From Gammaproteobacteria bacterium (lineage in GTDB: Bacteria; Pseudomonadota; Gammaproteobacteria; Pseudomonadales; Halieaceae): 13,725 nucleotides of DNA. A model generated the notes under the pieces. That model was given only the letters and a program-made list of their open reading frames with translations, did not search any database and had not been told where the DNA came from. Both the position numbers and the translations under genes were made by a program. The stretch covers positions 1-13,725 of the forward strand of contig JAOUDU010000017.1 in NCBI GenBank assembly GCA_029859085.1, in the 5' to 3' direction. This document shows, piece by piece, positions 7,419 to 13,725 of this stretch (position 1 is the first letter of the stretch; each line of letters opens with the position of its first letter).

Positions 7419-7529
7419 TCAATAATGTCTACAAGCCAGTGTCTGCAAGAGCGGTGGGTTCAGTATCGGCGTCCTGCAGAGTGGCGCAAGACCGGGCCGG
7501 GGCCCCTGGCCGTCAGATGAAGGGCCGTA

Positions 7530-7558
7530 ACCATACACAGCGCCCGGGATTTGCACAA
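7530..7558 (-). promoter_or_regulatory. Possible adk promoter
   Basis: Minus strand: TTGTGC (7553-7558), a 17-bp spacer and TATGGT (7530-7535), with about three and four consensus matches. It would start transcription near 7523, leaving a leader of roughly 117 nt. It lies just after the mazG stop. Weak consensus, correct spacing. Confidence 0.3.
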
Positions 7559-7575
7559 GCCCCATCCGCAGCCCA

Positions 7576-8406
7576 CTATGCGCCCCGGGAATCCTTCCTC
7601 CGGGACCGCTTGGCTGACTCCCAGAGGTCATCCAGTTCGGCCGCCGACAGCTCCCCCAACAGGTTCCCCGAGGTGGCCGCCTGCGTTTCCATCGCCGCGA
7701 ACCGCTGTTCAAACTTGCTGGTCGCACGTCGCAGGCTGGCCTCTGCATCCTGCCCCAGGTGACGGGCGAGATTGGTACAACTGAACAGGATATCGCCCAT
7801 CTCCTCCTCTATCGCCGCCGGGCCGCCGGAGCTCATGGCCTCGCGCAGTTCGGCAATTTCCTCCTCCAGCTTCGCCAGCACCGCGCCGGCATCCGGCCAG
7901 TCAAAATTGACCTGGGCCGCGCGCTTCTGCAGTTTCTGCGCCCGCGGCAGGGCGGGCAGGGCCACCGGTATGTCAGCCAGCAGGCCGTGCTGGGACTTGG
8001 CCCTGCGCTCGGACTGTTTGATGGCCTCCCAGGACGCCTTGACCGACTCCACGGTGCCGCGGTCGGCCGCAACACCCTCGATCTCACCACCCGCAAACAC
8101 ATGGGGATGGCGCCTCACCAGTTTGGTCACCAGCGTGTCGACGATAGTCTCGAAAGAGAACAGTTCCTGCTCGCGCCCCAACTGGGCATAGAAAACCACC
8201 TGGAACAGGACGTCGCCCAGCTCTTCGGCAACATGCCCGAAGTCTCCGTGCTCGATTGCCTGGGCGAGCTCATAACACTCCTCCAGCGTGGAGGGGACTA
8301 TGCTGCGAAAATCCTGGCGTATATCCCAGGGGCACCCGGTATCCGGGTCCCGCAACCGGGTCATCACCCGCAACAGGTCATCCAACTGGTACCGCGTTGT
8401 TTCCAT
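7576..8406 (-). CDS. mazG: Nucleoside triphosphate pyrophosphohydrolase MazG
   Basis: Hydrolyses (d)NTPs to NMP and pyrophosphate, cleaning noncanonical nucleotides; in E. coli it also lowers (p)ppGpp-linked effects under starvation. The 276-residue product has the duplicated all-alpha MazG domain. The first copy has LEECYE (41-46) and EELGD (61-65), the second LEEEIAELRE (180-189) and EEEMGD (200-205); these Glu/Asp residues bind Mg2+. The N-terminal LRDPDTGCPWD (18-28) is a family signature. The C-terminal tail (about 255-276) ends in a basic stretch. The ATG at 8406 lies 7 bp after the relA stop and its GGAG ribosome site overlaps the end of relA, so the two are one operon. The relA-mazG pairing is conserved in gammaproteobacteria. 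Confidence 0.96.
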   Translation of the reverse strand: METTRYQLDDLLRVMTRLRDPDTGCPWDIRQDFRSIVPSTLEECYELAQAIEHGDFGHVAEELGDVLFQVVFYAQLGREQELFSFETIVDTLVTKLVRRHPHVFAGGEIEGVAADRGTVESVKASWEAIKQSERRAKSQHGLLADIPVALPALPRAQKLQKRAAQVNFDWPDAGAVLAKLEEEIAELREAMSSGGPAAIEEEMGDILFSCTNLARHLGQDAEASLRRATSKFEQRFAAMETQAATSGNLLGELSAAELDDLWESAKRSRRKDSRGA

Positions 8407-8413
8407 TGCGACC

Positions 8414-10639
8414 CTACTCCGACAGCCGCCGGGCTGAGATGACGTTTTTCAGGCGGTTGATACGCTCCAGCAGCTTCGACAGCGAACCCAGGTCGGGCAC
8501 TTCCACCTTCAGGCGCATGGTGGCGGTATTGCTCTTTTTATTGGTCTGGGTGCTGATCGACAGGACGTTGATGCGGGCGTTGGCGAAGAGGCCGGTGATA
8601 TCCCGCAGCAGCCCCTGGCGGTCAAAGGCCTCGATCGCCACGTCGACCTCGTAATTATCACGGGGCGAAAGACCCCACTCCACTTCGATCACCCGCTCGG
8701 GAGCGGTCTCCGTGAGCCGCAGCAGGCGGCCGCAATCATTGCGATGAATACTGACACCCCGGCCCTGGGTGATGAAGCCGGCTATTGCATCCCCTGGCAG
8801 GGGTTTACAGCAACCCGCCATGTGGGTCATCAGGTTGCCGACCCCGCGCACCTGTACCTGGCCGCGGTACATGCCGCCGCCGGGCCGGGCGAGCTTGAGC
8901 TGCGGGCCGCGATTTTCCACCAGCCCCTGGGCGGCATTCATTACCTGGGCGGCGGACAGATCGCCGGAGCCCACCGCCGCATACATATCCTCCACACTGG
9001 CTTGCTGCACCTTGCGCGCGATCCGCAGGTAGTCGACGCTGGTCAGCGCCAGGCGCTTGAATTCCCGCTCCAGCAGGTGGCGTCCCGCGTCGACGTTGTT
9101 CTCGCGGGTCTGGGCCTTGAACCAGTGCTGCACCTTGGCGCGGGCCCTGGAAGTCTTCAGGTAGCCCAGCCCCGGTTGCAGCCAGTCGCGCTTCGGCACT
9201 CCGTCCTTGCTGGTCAGTATCTCCACCCGCTCCCCGGTTACCAGGGTGTAGGTCAGCGGCACGATCGATCCATTGACCTTGGCGCCGCGGCAGCGGTGCC
9301 CAACCTCGGTATGCACGTGATAGGCAAAGTCCAGGGGTGTTGCCCCCTGGGCGAGGTTCACCACGTCCCCCTGCGGCGTGAACACGTAGACCCGGTCCTG
9401 GGCCATCTGGAAACTGAACTGCTCGGCCACGTCGGACGCGTCGCCGGTCTCCTCATGCCAGTCAAGGACCTGGCGCAGCCAGGCGATCTTTTCCTCGTAG
9501 GTGCTGGCGGGCCGGTTGCCGGCATCTGTCCCCTTGTAGCGCCAGTGCGCACACACCCCCAGCTCCGCCTCTTCGTGCATCTGGCGCGTGCGAATCTGGA
9601 CTTCGAGCACCTTGCCCTCGGGCCCGATCACCGCCGTGTGCAGGGAGCGATAGCCGTTCTCCTTGGGATTGGCGATATAGTCGTCGAACTCGTGGGGGAT
9701 GTTGCGCCACAGGCCGTGTACCAGGCCGAGGGTTGCGTAGCAGTCCCTGATGTCCTGGACCAGGATCCTGATCGCGCGAATGTCATAGACCTGGGAAAAC
9801 CCGATGCCCTTGCGCTGCATCTTCCGCCATATGCTGTAGATATGCTTGGCGCGCCCGTCTATCTCCACTTCCAGGCCGGCCTTGCGCAGCGTCGCAGTGA
9901 GTTCCTCTTTCACCCGGTTGATGAACTGGTCCCGCTCCACCCGCTTGCCGTCCAGCAGGCGGGCGATCTTGCGGTAGGCGTCGCCGTAGATATAGCGGAA
10001 CGACAGGTCCTCCAGCTCCCACTTGAGATGCCCGATACCCAGGCGATGGGCCAGCGGCGCGTAGACATCGAACACTTCCCGGGCGACACCGAGGCGCCGC
10101 TGCTCATCCTCCTTCACCGCGCGTATCGCGCTGGTGCGCTCCGCCAGCTTGATCAGCGCCACCCGCACGTCGTCCACCAGCGCCACCAGCATCTTGCGGA
10201 TATTGTCCTTCTGGCCCTGGGCCTGCCCGAGCACCGGCCGGTCGCCATGGGAGCGCAACTCGCCGATCGCCGCCATGCGGACCACGCCATCTATCAGCCG
10301 GGACACCGCCTCGCCGAAATCCTGCTCCACCCGTTCCGGTGACAGCCGCTGCTCCCGCACCGCGCGGTAGAGTATTCCCGCCAGCAGGCAATCCGAACCC
10401 ACCTGCAACTCCGCCAGGATCAGCGCGATTTCAAGACCCGCGGTGAAACAGTTGGACTCGACAGCCCAGTCACCGCTGTCGACCCCCTTGACCTGCAGGG
10501 CGTCCCGCACCATCCGGCAGGCCAGCAGCAGGCGCGCGGATTCCGTATCACTGAACGTGCCGGGCAGTTTGTGCAACCACTGCTCGAGGTCGACATCCCC
10601 GCCGGGGTCGAGATGGGAGTGATCGCGTACCTGCACCAA
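8414..10639 (-). CDS. relA: GTP pyrophosphokinase RelA, (p)ppGpp synthetase
   Basis: Ribosome-associated synthetase that makes (p)ppGpp when uncharged tRNA enters the A site. The 741 residues hold, in order: a degenerate HD domain (about 60-200; LLAGILYRAVREQ at 85-97 stands where hydrolases have the HD pair, so no hydrolysis is expected); the synthetase domain (about 260-370) with DIRAIRILV (286-294) and EFDDYIANPKENGY (317-330), the ExDD form typical of monofunctional RelA; TGS (about 416-476); the RIS/zinc-finger part with CC at 610-611 and RNDC at 633-636; and a C-terminal ACT domain (about 662-741). The start is TTG at 10639, giving MVQVR as in Pseudomonas RelA; the next codon, GTG, is better spaced from an AGG and is the alternative. 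It begins 12 bp after cysM. Confidence 0.97.
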   Translation of the reverse strand: MVQVRDHSHLDPGGDVDLEQWLHKLPGTFSDTESARLLLACRMVRDALQVKGVDSGDWAVESNCFTAGLEIALILAELQVGSDCLLAGILYRAVREQRLSPERVEQDFGEAVSRLIDGVVRMAAIGELRSHGDRPVLGQAQGQKDNIRKMLVALVDDVRVALIKLAERTSAIRAVKEDEQRRLGVAREVFDVYAPLAHRLGIGHLKWELEDLSFRYIYGDAYRKIARLLDGKRVERDQFINRVKEELTATLRKAGLEVEIDGRAKHIYSIWRKMQRKGIGFSQVYDIRAIRILVQDIRDCYATLGLVHGLWRNIPHEFDDYIANPKENGYRSLHTAVIGPEGKVLEVQIRTRQMHEEAELGVCAHWRYKGTDAGNRPASTYEEKIAWLRQVLDWHEETGDASDVAEQFSFQMAQDRVYVFTPQGDVVNLAQGATPLDFAYHVHTEVGHRCRGAKVNGSIVPLTYTLVTGERVEILTSKDGVPKRDWLQPGLGYLKTSRARAKVQHWFKAQTRENNVDAGRHLLEREFKRLALTSVDYLRIARKVQQASVEDMYAAVGSGDLSAAQVMNAAQGLVENRGPQLKLARPGGGMYRGQVQVRGVGNLMTHMAGCCKPLPGDAIAGFITQGRGVSIHRNDCGRLLRLTETAPERVIEVEWGLSPRDNYEVDVAIEAFDRQGLLRDITGLFANARINVLSISTQTNKKSNTATMRLKVEVPDLGSLSKLLERINRLKNVISARRLSE

Positions 10640-10651
10640 TTGCCTATGCCG

Positions 10652-11548
10652 TCACTGGCCGGCGAACACGCCGGTGGAGAGATAGCGGTCACCGCGATCA
10701 CAGATGATCGCAACGATGACGGCATTTTCCAGTTCACTCGACAGGCGCAGGGCAGCGGCAACCGCGCCGCCCGAGGATACGCCGCAGAAGATACCTTCGC
10801 GCCGCGCCAGCTCGCGCATGGTCTGTTCTGATTCTTGCTGGGAAATGTCCATCACCCGGTCCACCCTCGCCGCGTCGTAAATGGCGGGGAGGTAGGCCTG
10901 GGGCCAGCGCCGGATGCCGGGGATGCTGGATCCCTCCAGGGGCTGCAGCCCGATGATCTCGATGGCCGGGTTCTGCTGCTTGAGGTAGGCGCTGCAGCCC
11001 ATGATGGTACCTGTGGTACCCATGGAACTGACGAAATGGGTCACGGTGCCGCCCGTCTGCTGCCAGATCTCGGGACCTGTGCCGGAGAAGTGCGCGCGGG
11101 GATTGTCGGGATTGGCAAACTGGTCCAGAACCCGCCCTTCCCCACGCGCCTGCATTGCCAGCGCAAGGTCCCGGGCACCCTCCATACCCTGTGCCTGGGT
11201 TACCTCCAGCAACTCGGCGCCATACGCTGACATAGCCTGCTTGCGTTCGTCGCTCATGTGGGAGGGCATGACCAGGATCAGCCGGTAGCCTCGAATCGCT
11301 GCGGCCATCGCGAGCGCGATACCCGTGTTGCCACTGGTGGCCTCGATCAGGGTGTCGCCGGGGCTGATTTCGCCCCGCGCTTCGGCCTGCGCGATCATGC
11401 TGAGGGCGGGCCGGTCTTTCACTGAGCCCGCGGGATTGGTGCCCTCGAGCTTGGCCAGCACCGTATTGCTGGTCGCACCGGGCAGGCGCTGCAAGCGCAC
11501 CAGCGGGGTATTGCCGATACAGGCTTCGATGGTCGGGTATGAGGGCAT
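10652..11548 (-). CDS. cysM: Cysteine synthase B (O-acetylserine sulfhydrylase)
   Basis: PLP enzyme making cysteine from O-acetylserine and sulfide, or S-sulfocysteine from thiosulfate. CysM rather than CysK features are clear: KLEGTNPAGSVKDRPA (33-48, PLP lysine 44), TSGNT (71-75), SSMGTTGTI (174-182) where CysK has GTGGT, and the C-terminal CDRGDRYLSTGVF (283-295) of E. coli CysM type. The 298-residue length is normal. The ATG at 11548 is preferred although the frame runs 24 residues further: family members begin here, and the predicted TATAAT promoter lies inside the extension. The ribosome site is weak (GGTAA). It heads cysM-relA-mazG. In Pseudomonas an rlmD-type gene stands between cysM and relA, from memory; here only 12 bp do. 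Confidence 0.97.
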   Translation of the reverse strand: MPSYPTIEACIGNTPLVRLQRLPGATSNTVLAKLEGTNPAGSVKDRPALSMIAQAEARGEISPGDTLIEATSGNTGIALAMAAAIRGYRLILVMPSHMSDERKQAMSAYGAELLEVTQAQGMEGARDLALAMQARGEGRVLDQFANPDNPRAHFSGTGPEIWQQTGGTVTHFVSSMGTTGTIMGCSAYLKQQNPAIEIIGLQPLEGSSIPGIRRWPQAYLPAIYDAARVDRVMDISQQESEQTMRELARREGIFCGVSSGGAVAAALRLSSELENAVIVAIICDRGDRYLSTGVFAGQ

Positions 11549-11576
11549 GTTCGGGTTACCGCGCAAATGAGCCGCA

Positions 11577-11582
11577 ATTATA
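11577..11582 (-). promoter_or_regulatory. Predicted -10 box of the cysM-relA-mazG promoter
   Basis: A perfect TATAAT on the minus strand, in an 81-bp gap between acpS and cysM. Transcription would begin near 11570, giving a leader of about 22 nt to the cysM ATG. No good -35 is visible at 16-18 bp, so it may depend on an activator or be only moderately active. Confidence 0.5.
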
Positions 11583-11629
11583 GCGAACCTGCACCGCCGC
11601 CGGGAGGGCAGCATCCGCACATGCCGGTT

Positions 11630-12004
11630 TCATCGCGCCAGCACCGCGAAGGCGACCACGTAATCGGCCTCGTCTGCAAGGCTCAGCTCTACCCGGGCGC
11701 CGCCGCGGCCGGTGGCGACCGCCAGCGCGCCACCGCTGAGGGTCACCCGCGGTGCACCATTGCCGTCGTGGCCGATACTGATATCCTGCCAGCTCACGCC
11801 GCGGCCGATGCCGGTCCCCAGCGCTTTTGCAATAGCCTCCTTGGCGGCAAAGCGCTTGGCCAGGAGCCGGTGGGGCTGCTGGCTGGCGCGATACTCCTCG
11901 CGCTCGGCAGGGGTCAGGATACGCGCCACAAAGCGGTCACCCAGGCGCGTGACCACATCCTCGATCCGCTGAACCCGCAGGATATCTGTGCCGATTGCGA
12001 TCAC
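11630..12004 (-). CDS. acpS: Holo-[acyl-carrier-protein] synthase
   Basis: Transfers the 4'-phosphopantetheine arm from CoA to apo-ACP, activating it for fatty acid synthesis; normally a trimer. The 124-residue protein has the two AcpS signatures: GTDILRVQRIE (5-15) with Mg2+-binding D7, and KRFAAKEAIAKALGTGI (50-66) with E56. Length is typical. The GTG at 12004 is the start and overlaps the recO stop as GTGA, so translation is probably coupled. In E. coli pdxJ lies between recO and acpS; it is absent here. The presence of a separate AcpS argues against Pseudomonas aeruginosa, which uses a single Sfp-type enzyme. It ends the rnc-era-recO-acpS run. Confidence 0.96.
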   Translation of the reverse strand: MIAIGTDILRVQRIEDVVTRLGDRFVARILTPAEREEYRASQQPHRLLAKRFAAKEAIAKALGTGIGRGVSWQDISIGHDGNGAPRVTLSGGALAVATGRGGARVELSLADEADYVVAFAVLAR

Positions 12005-12753
12005 CGCTGTGCCAGTCCCGTATTACCGGGCGCCCGACCTGTGCTGGCATGTGCCCGGAACAGCTCGCGGCTGCGCAGTGGCGCGTCGCCGAGTTGCTGC
12101 GCCAGCACCAGTCGCAGCAGGCGCTTGGCGGTCAGCCGCGCCGGGCCGCTGAAGTCATTTGCGGCGATGGCCAGTAAATCCGCACCCCTGAAAGCGGGCC
12201 GGGCCGGATCAGCCGCCCCGTCCCCGGCAACAAGCCCATGGTCGGGGTGATAGTGATACCAGCACTCCGGCAGCACCGCCTCGCCGCTGGCACCATCCAG
12301 GTTGAGTTCAAACCCGTAGCCGAGTTCTCCCAGCAAGGCGAATTCGAAACGGCGCAATACGTCATCTATTTCATCGTCCCGGGCGAGCGCACCAAGGGTG
12401 GCGCCATAGGCGGCAAAGAGATGCGGATGCGGGTCGTGGCGGTGCAGCAGGCGAACCAGCAACTCATTCAGGTACAAACCGCTGAACAGGCGCTCACCGG
12501 GCAGCGCGAACGGGCGCCCGGCCGCCTCGGTGGCATTGAGGTTCTTCAACTCGGTGCGGCCGCTGAAGGACAGCAGCAGGGGTATGAATGGCTGCAGCAG
12601 GGCGCCACCGCTGCCGCCGCGGGTCTTGCGTCGTGCGCCCCGCGCCACCAGGCTGATGCGGCCCTGTTCCGCGGTCAGCACTTCCAGCAGGACACTGCTG
12701 TCCCGGTAGGGGCGACTGTGGAGAATATAGGCGGGTTGCAGATTGACTCGCAT
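12001..12753 (-). CDS. recO: DNA repair protein RecO
   Basis: Mediator of the RecF pathway: with RecR it loads RecA onto SSB-coated gaps and can anneal complementary strands. The 250 residues begin with the OB fold, NLQPAYILHSRPYRDSSVLLEVLTAE near 4-29, and continue through ISLVARGARR (about 33-42) into the helical C-terminal part with GERLFSGLYLNELL and FEFALLGELGYG. No zinc-finger cysteine cluster is present, as in other gammaproteobacterial RecO. The ATG at 12753 fits the family start. A TTG at 12789, overlapping the era stop as TTGA, would add 12 residues; since other genes here are joined by such overlaps it remains possible. The 3' end overlaps acpS by four bases. Confidence 0.93.
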   Translation of the reverse strand: MRVNLQPAYILHSRPYRDSSVLLEVLTAEQGRISLVARGARRKTRGGSGGALLQPFIPLLLSFSGRTELKNLNATEAAGRPFALPGERLFSGLYLNELLVRLLHRHDPHPHLFAAYGATLGALARDDEIDDVLRRFEFALLGELGYGFELNLDGASGEAVLPECWYHYHPDHGLVAGDGAADPARPAFRGADLLAIAANDFSGPARLTAKRLLRLVLAQQLGDAPLRSRELFRAHASTGRAPGNTGLAQR

Positions 12754-12785
12754 AGTCTCAGACCGGGCGCTATTCAGCCGGGGAA

Positions 12786-13685
12786 TCAAACATCGTCATA
12801 GCCCAGGCTGCGCAGCGCCCGCTCGTCATCCGACCAGCCCGACTTGACCTTCACCCACAGGCGCAGCATAACCTTGCTGTCGAACAGCAGCTCCATATCC
12901 CGCCGCGCATCTGTACCGATAGAGCGCAGGCGGGAGCCGCCATCACCCACCAGGATTTTTTTCTGCCCCTTGCGCTCCACGAAAATCAGGGCGGAGATAT
13001 GCAGGACGTCCCCGTCGAGTGCGAACTCCTCTATCTCCACCGCGATGGCGTAGGGAATTTCCTCGCCCAGCTGGCGCATGATTTTCTCACGCACGATTTC
13101 CGCCGCCAGGAAACGCTGGCTGCGATCCGTGATCTGCTCCTCGGGGAAAAAATGGTCGGACTGCGGCAGGAATTTCAGAATCTCCCTCTCCAGTTCCGCC
13201 ACATTGTGCTGCCGCAGCGCGGACACCGGCAGGATCGCCGCGAAATCGGCCTTCGCCGCCAGCATCTGCAGGTGCGGCAGCAGGCTGGCCTTGTCCTCCA
13301 GCAGATCCACCTTGTTGACCGCCAGCAGGCAGGGCAGCCCACCCTGTTTTACCTGTTCCAGAACCATCGCGTCCTCTTCGGTCCAGGCGGTGCGGTCCAC
13401 CACGAATACCACCAGGTCGACGTCGCGAATCGCGGCGCTGGCCGCCCTGTTCATATAGCGGTTGATCGCCTTGTGGGCGTCCCTGTGCAGGCCGGGGGTA
13501 TCGACAAATATGATCTGGTGGTCCGCCTCGGTCTTGATCCCGAGCACCCGGTGACGCGTGGTCTGGGGCTTGCGGGAGGTAATGCTGATTTTCTGGCCCA
13601 GCAGGTGATTCAACAAGGTTGATTTACCGACGTTCGGCCGGCCGACGATGGCAACATAGCCACAGCGCCGGCTCTCAGCGCCCAT
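12786..13685 (-). CDS. era: Ribosome-assembly GTPase Era
   Basis: Essential GTPase that binds the 3' end of 16S rRNA during 30S maturation. The 299 residues contain G1 GRPNVGKST (15-23), switch I RKPQTTRH (38-45), G3 DTPGLH (62-67), G4 NKVD (124-127) and G5 VSAL (154-157). The C-terminal KH domain follows, with VEIEEF (216-221), VERKGQKKI (236-244), [11 protein letters not shown] (247-257) and TDARRDME. Length is normal. The ATG at 13685 is used because homologues have only a short N-terminal segment before the P-loop; it overlaps the end of rnc by 11 nt, with AGAGG ten bases upstream. The rnc-era-recO order is standard for gammaproteobacteria and links rRNA processing to ribosome assembly. 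Confidence 0.98.
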   Translation of the reverse strand: MGAESRRCGYVAIVGRPNVGKSTLLNHLLGQKISITSRKPQTTRHRVLGIKTEADHQIIFVDTPGLHRDAHKAINRYMNRAASAAIRDVDLVVFVVDRTAWTEEDAMVLEQVKQGGLPCLLAVNKVDLLEDKASLLPHLQMLAAKADFAAILPVSALRQHNVAELEREILKFLPQSDHFFPEEQITDRSQRFLAAEIVREKIMRQLGEEIPYAIAVEIEEFALDGDVLHISALIFVERKGQKKILVGDGGSRLRSIGTDARRDMELLFDSKVMLRLWVKVKSGWSDDERALRSLGYDDV

Positions 13686-13725
13686 GGGCGGCCAGCCTCT
13701 GCAGGGCGTCACGGGCAGCGGCCTG
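13675..13725 (-). CDS. rnc: Ribonuclease III, C-terminal end (partial)
   Basis: The last 16 codons and TGA of a gene that enters from the right edge: [16 protein letters not shown]. This resembles the final helix of the double-stranded-RNA-binding domain of RNase III (E. coli ends with an EQAAAEQALKKL segment, from memory), and rnc always precedes era in this operon. It overlaps the era start by 11 nt. Too short to call from sequence alone; position makes it likely. Confidence 0.8.
   Translation of the reverse strand, partial: QAAARDALQRLAAHGR

Noticed and set aside
7494..7512. GC-rich inverted repeat between mazG and adk (GGCC/GGGGCCCC core)
   Set aside because: Self-complementary only without room for a loop, and no T-run on either strand; not a terminator.
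8744..10342. Long plus-strand open frame opposite relA (532 codons)
   Set aside because: Shadow frame of relA; no motif, no ribosome site, no family resemblance.
11549..11620. 24-residue N-terminal extension of CysM
   Set aside because: Not conserved in the family, and the predicted TATAAT promoter would lie inside it.

Overview
The window is a GC-rich stretch of housekeeping chromosome from a gammaproteobacterium. The protein sequences and partial gene orders are of the Pseudomonas/Cellvibrionales kind: a TrpS with the TPHLGN signature, a RelA starting MVQVR, the order cysM-relA-mazG, and adk near tsaB. A separate acpS and a strongly lysine/alanine-rich histone H1-like protein argue against Pseudomonas aeruginosa itself and fit marine Halieaceae-type lineages. 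That placement is inference; there is no rRNA in the window. Every gene is on the minus strand except mobA. I see no mobile element, CRISPR array, tRNA or phage gene.

Read in the direction of transcription (right to left), block 1 is the end of rnc, then era, recO and acpS, joined by short overlaps (11 nt rnc/era, GTGA between recO and acpS). It covers RNA maturation, ribosome assembly, DNA repair and acyl-carrier-protein activation. Block 2 is cysM-relA-mazG, tightly packed behind a perfect TATAAT: cysteine synthesis, the stringent-response (p)ppGpp synthetase and nucleotide-pool cleaning. Block 3 is adk alone, with its own likely promoter and a strong intrinsic terminator.

Between adk and tsaB lie a 330-bp intergenic region rich in inverted repeats, a histone H1-like gene, and the convergent plus-strand gene mobA. 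In Pseudomonas, as I recall, adk and tsaB are neighbours, so this middle section may be an insertion. A 12-bp direct repeat sits near its two ends. The H1-like gene ends in an intrinsic terminator whose T-run overlaps the mobA stop codon. mobA and tsaB diverge from a 135-bp region whose two predicted -10 boxes lie on top of each other.

Block 4 is tsaB-uppP-apeB-glycosyltransferase-trpS. It combines t6A tRNA modification, undecaprenyl-phosphate recycling, an M18 aminopeptidase, a bacterial homologue of the animal tRNA-queuosine mannosyltransferase (GTDC1/QTMAN), and tryptophanyl-tRNA synthetase. The glycosyltransferase beside trpS is the most interesting gene here: three of the five genes concern tRNA, and mannosyl-queuosine is not a standard feature of gammaproteobacterial tRNA.
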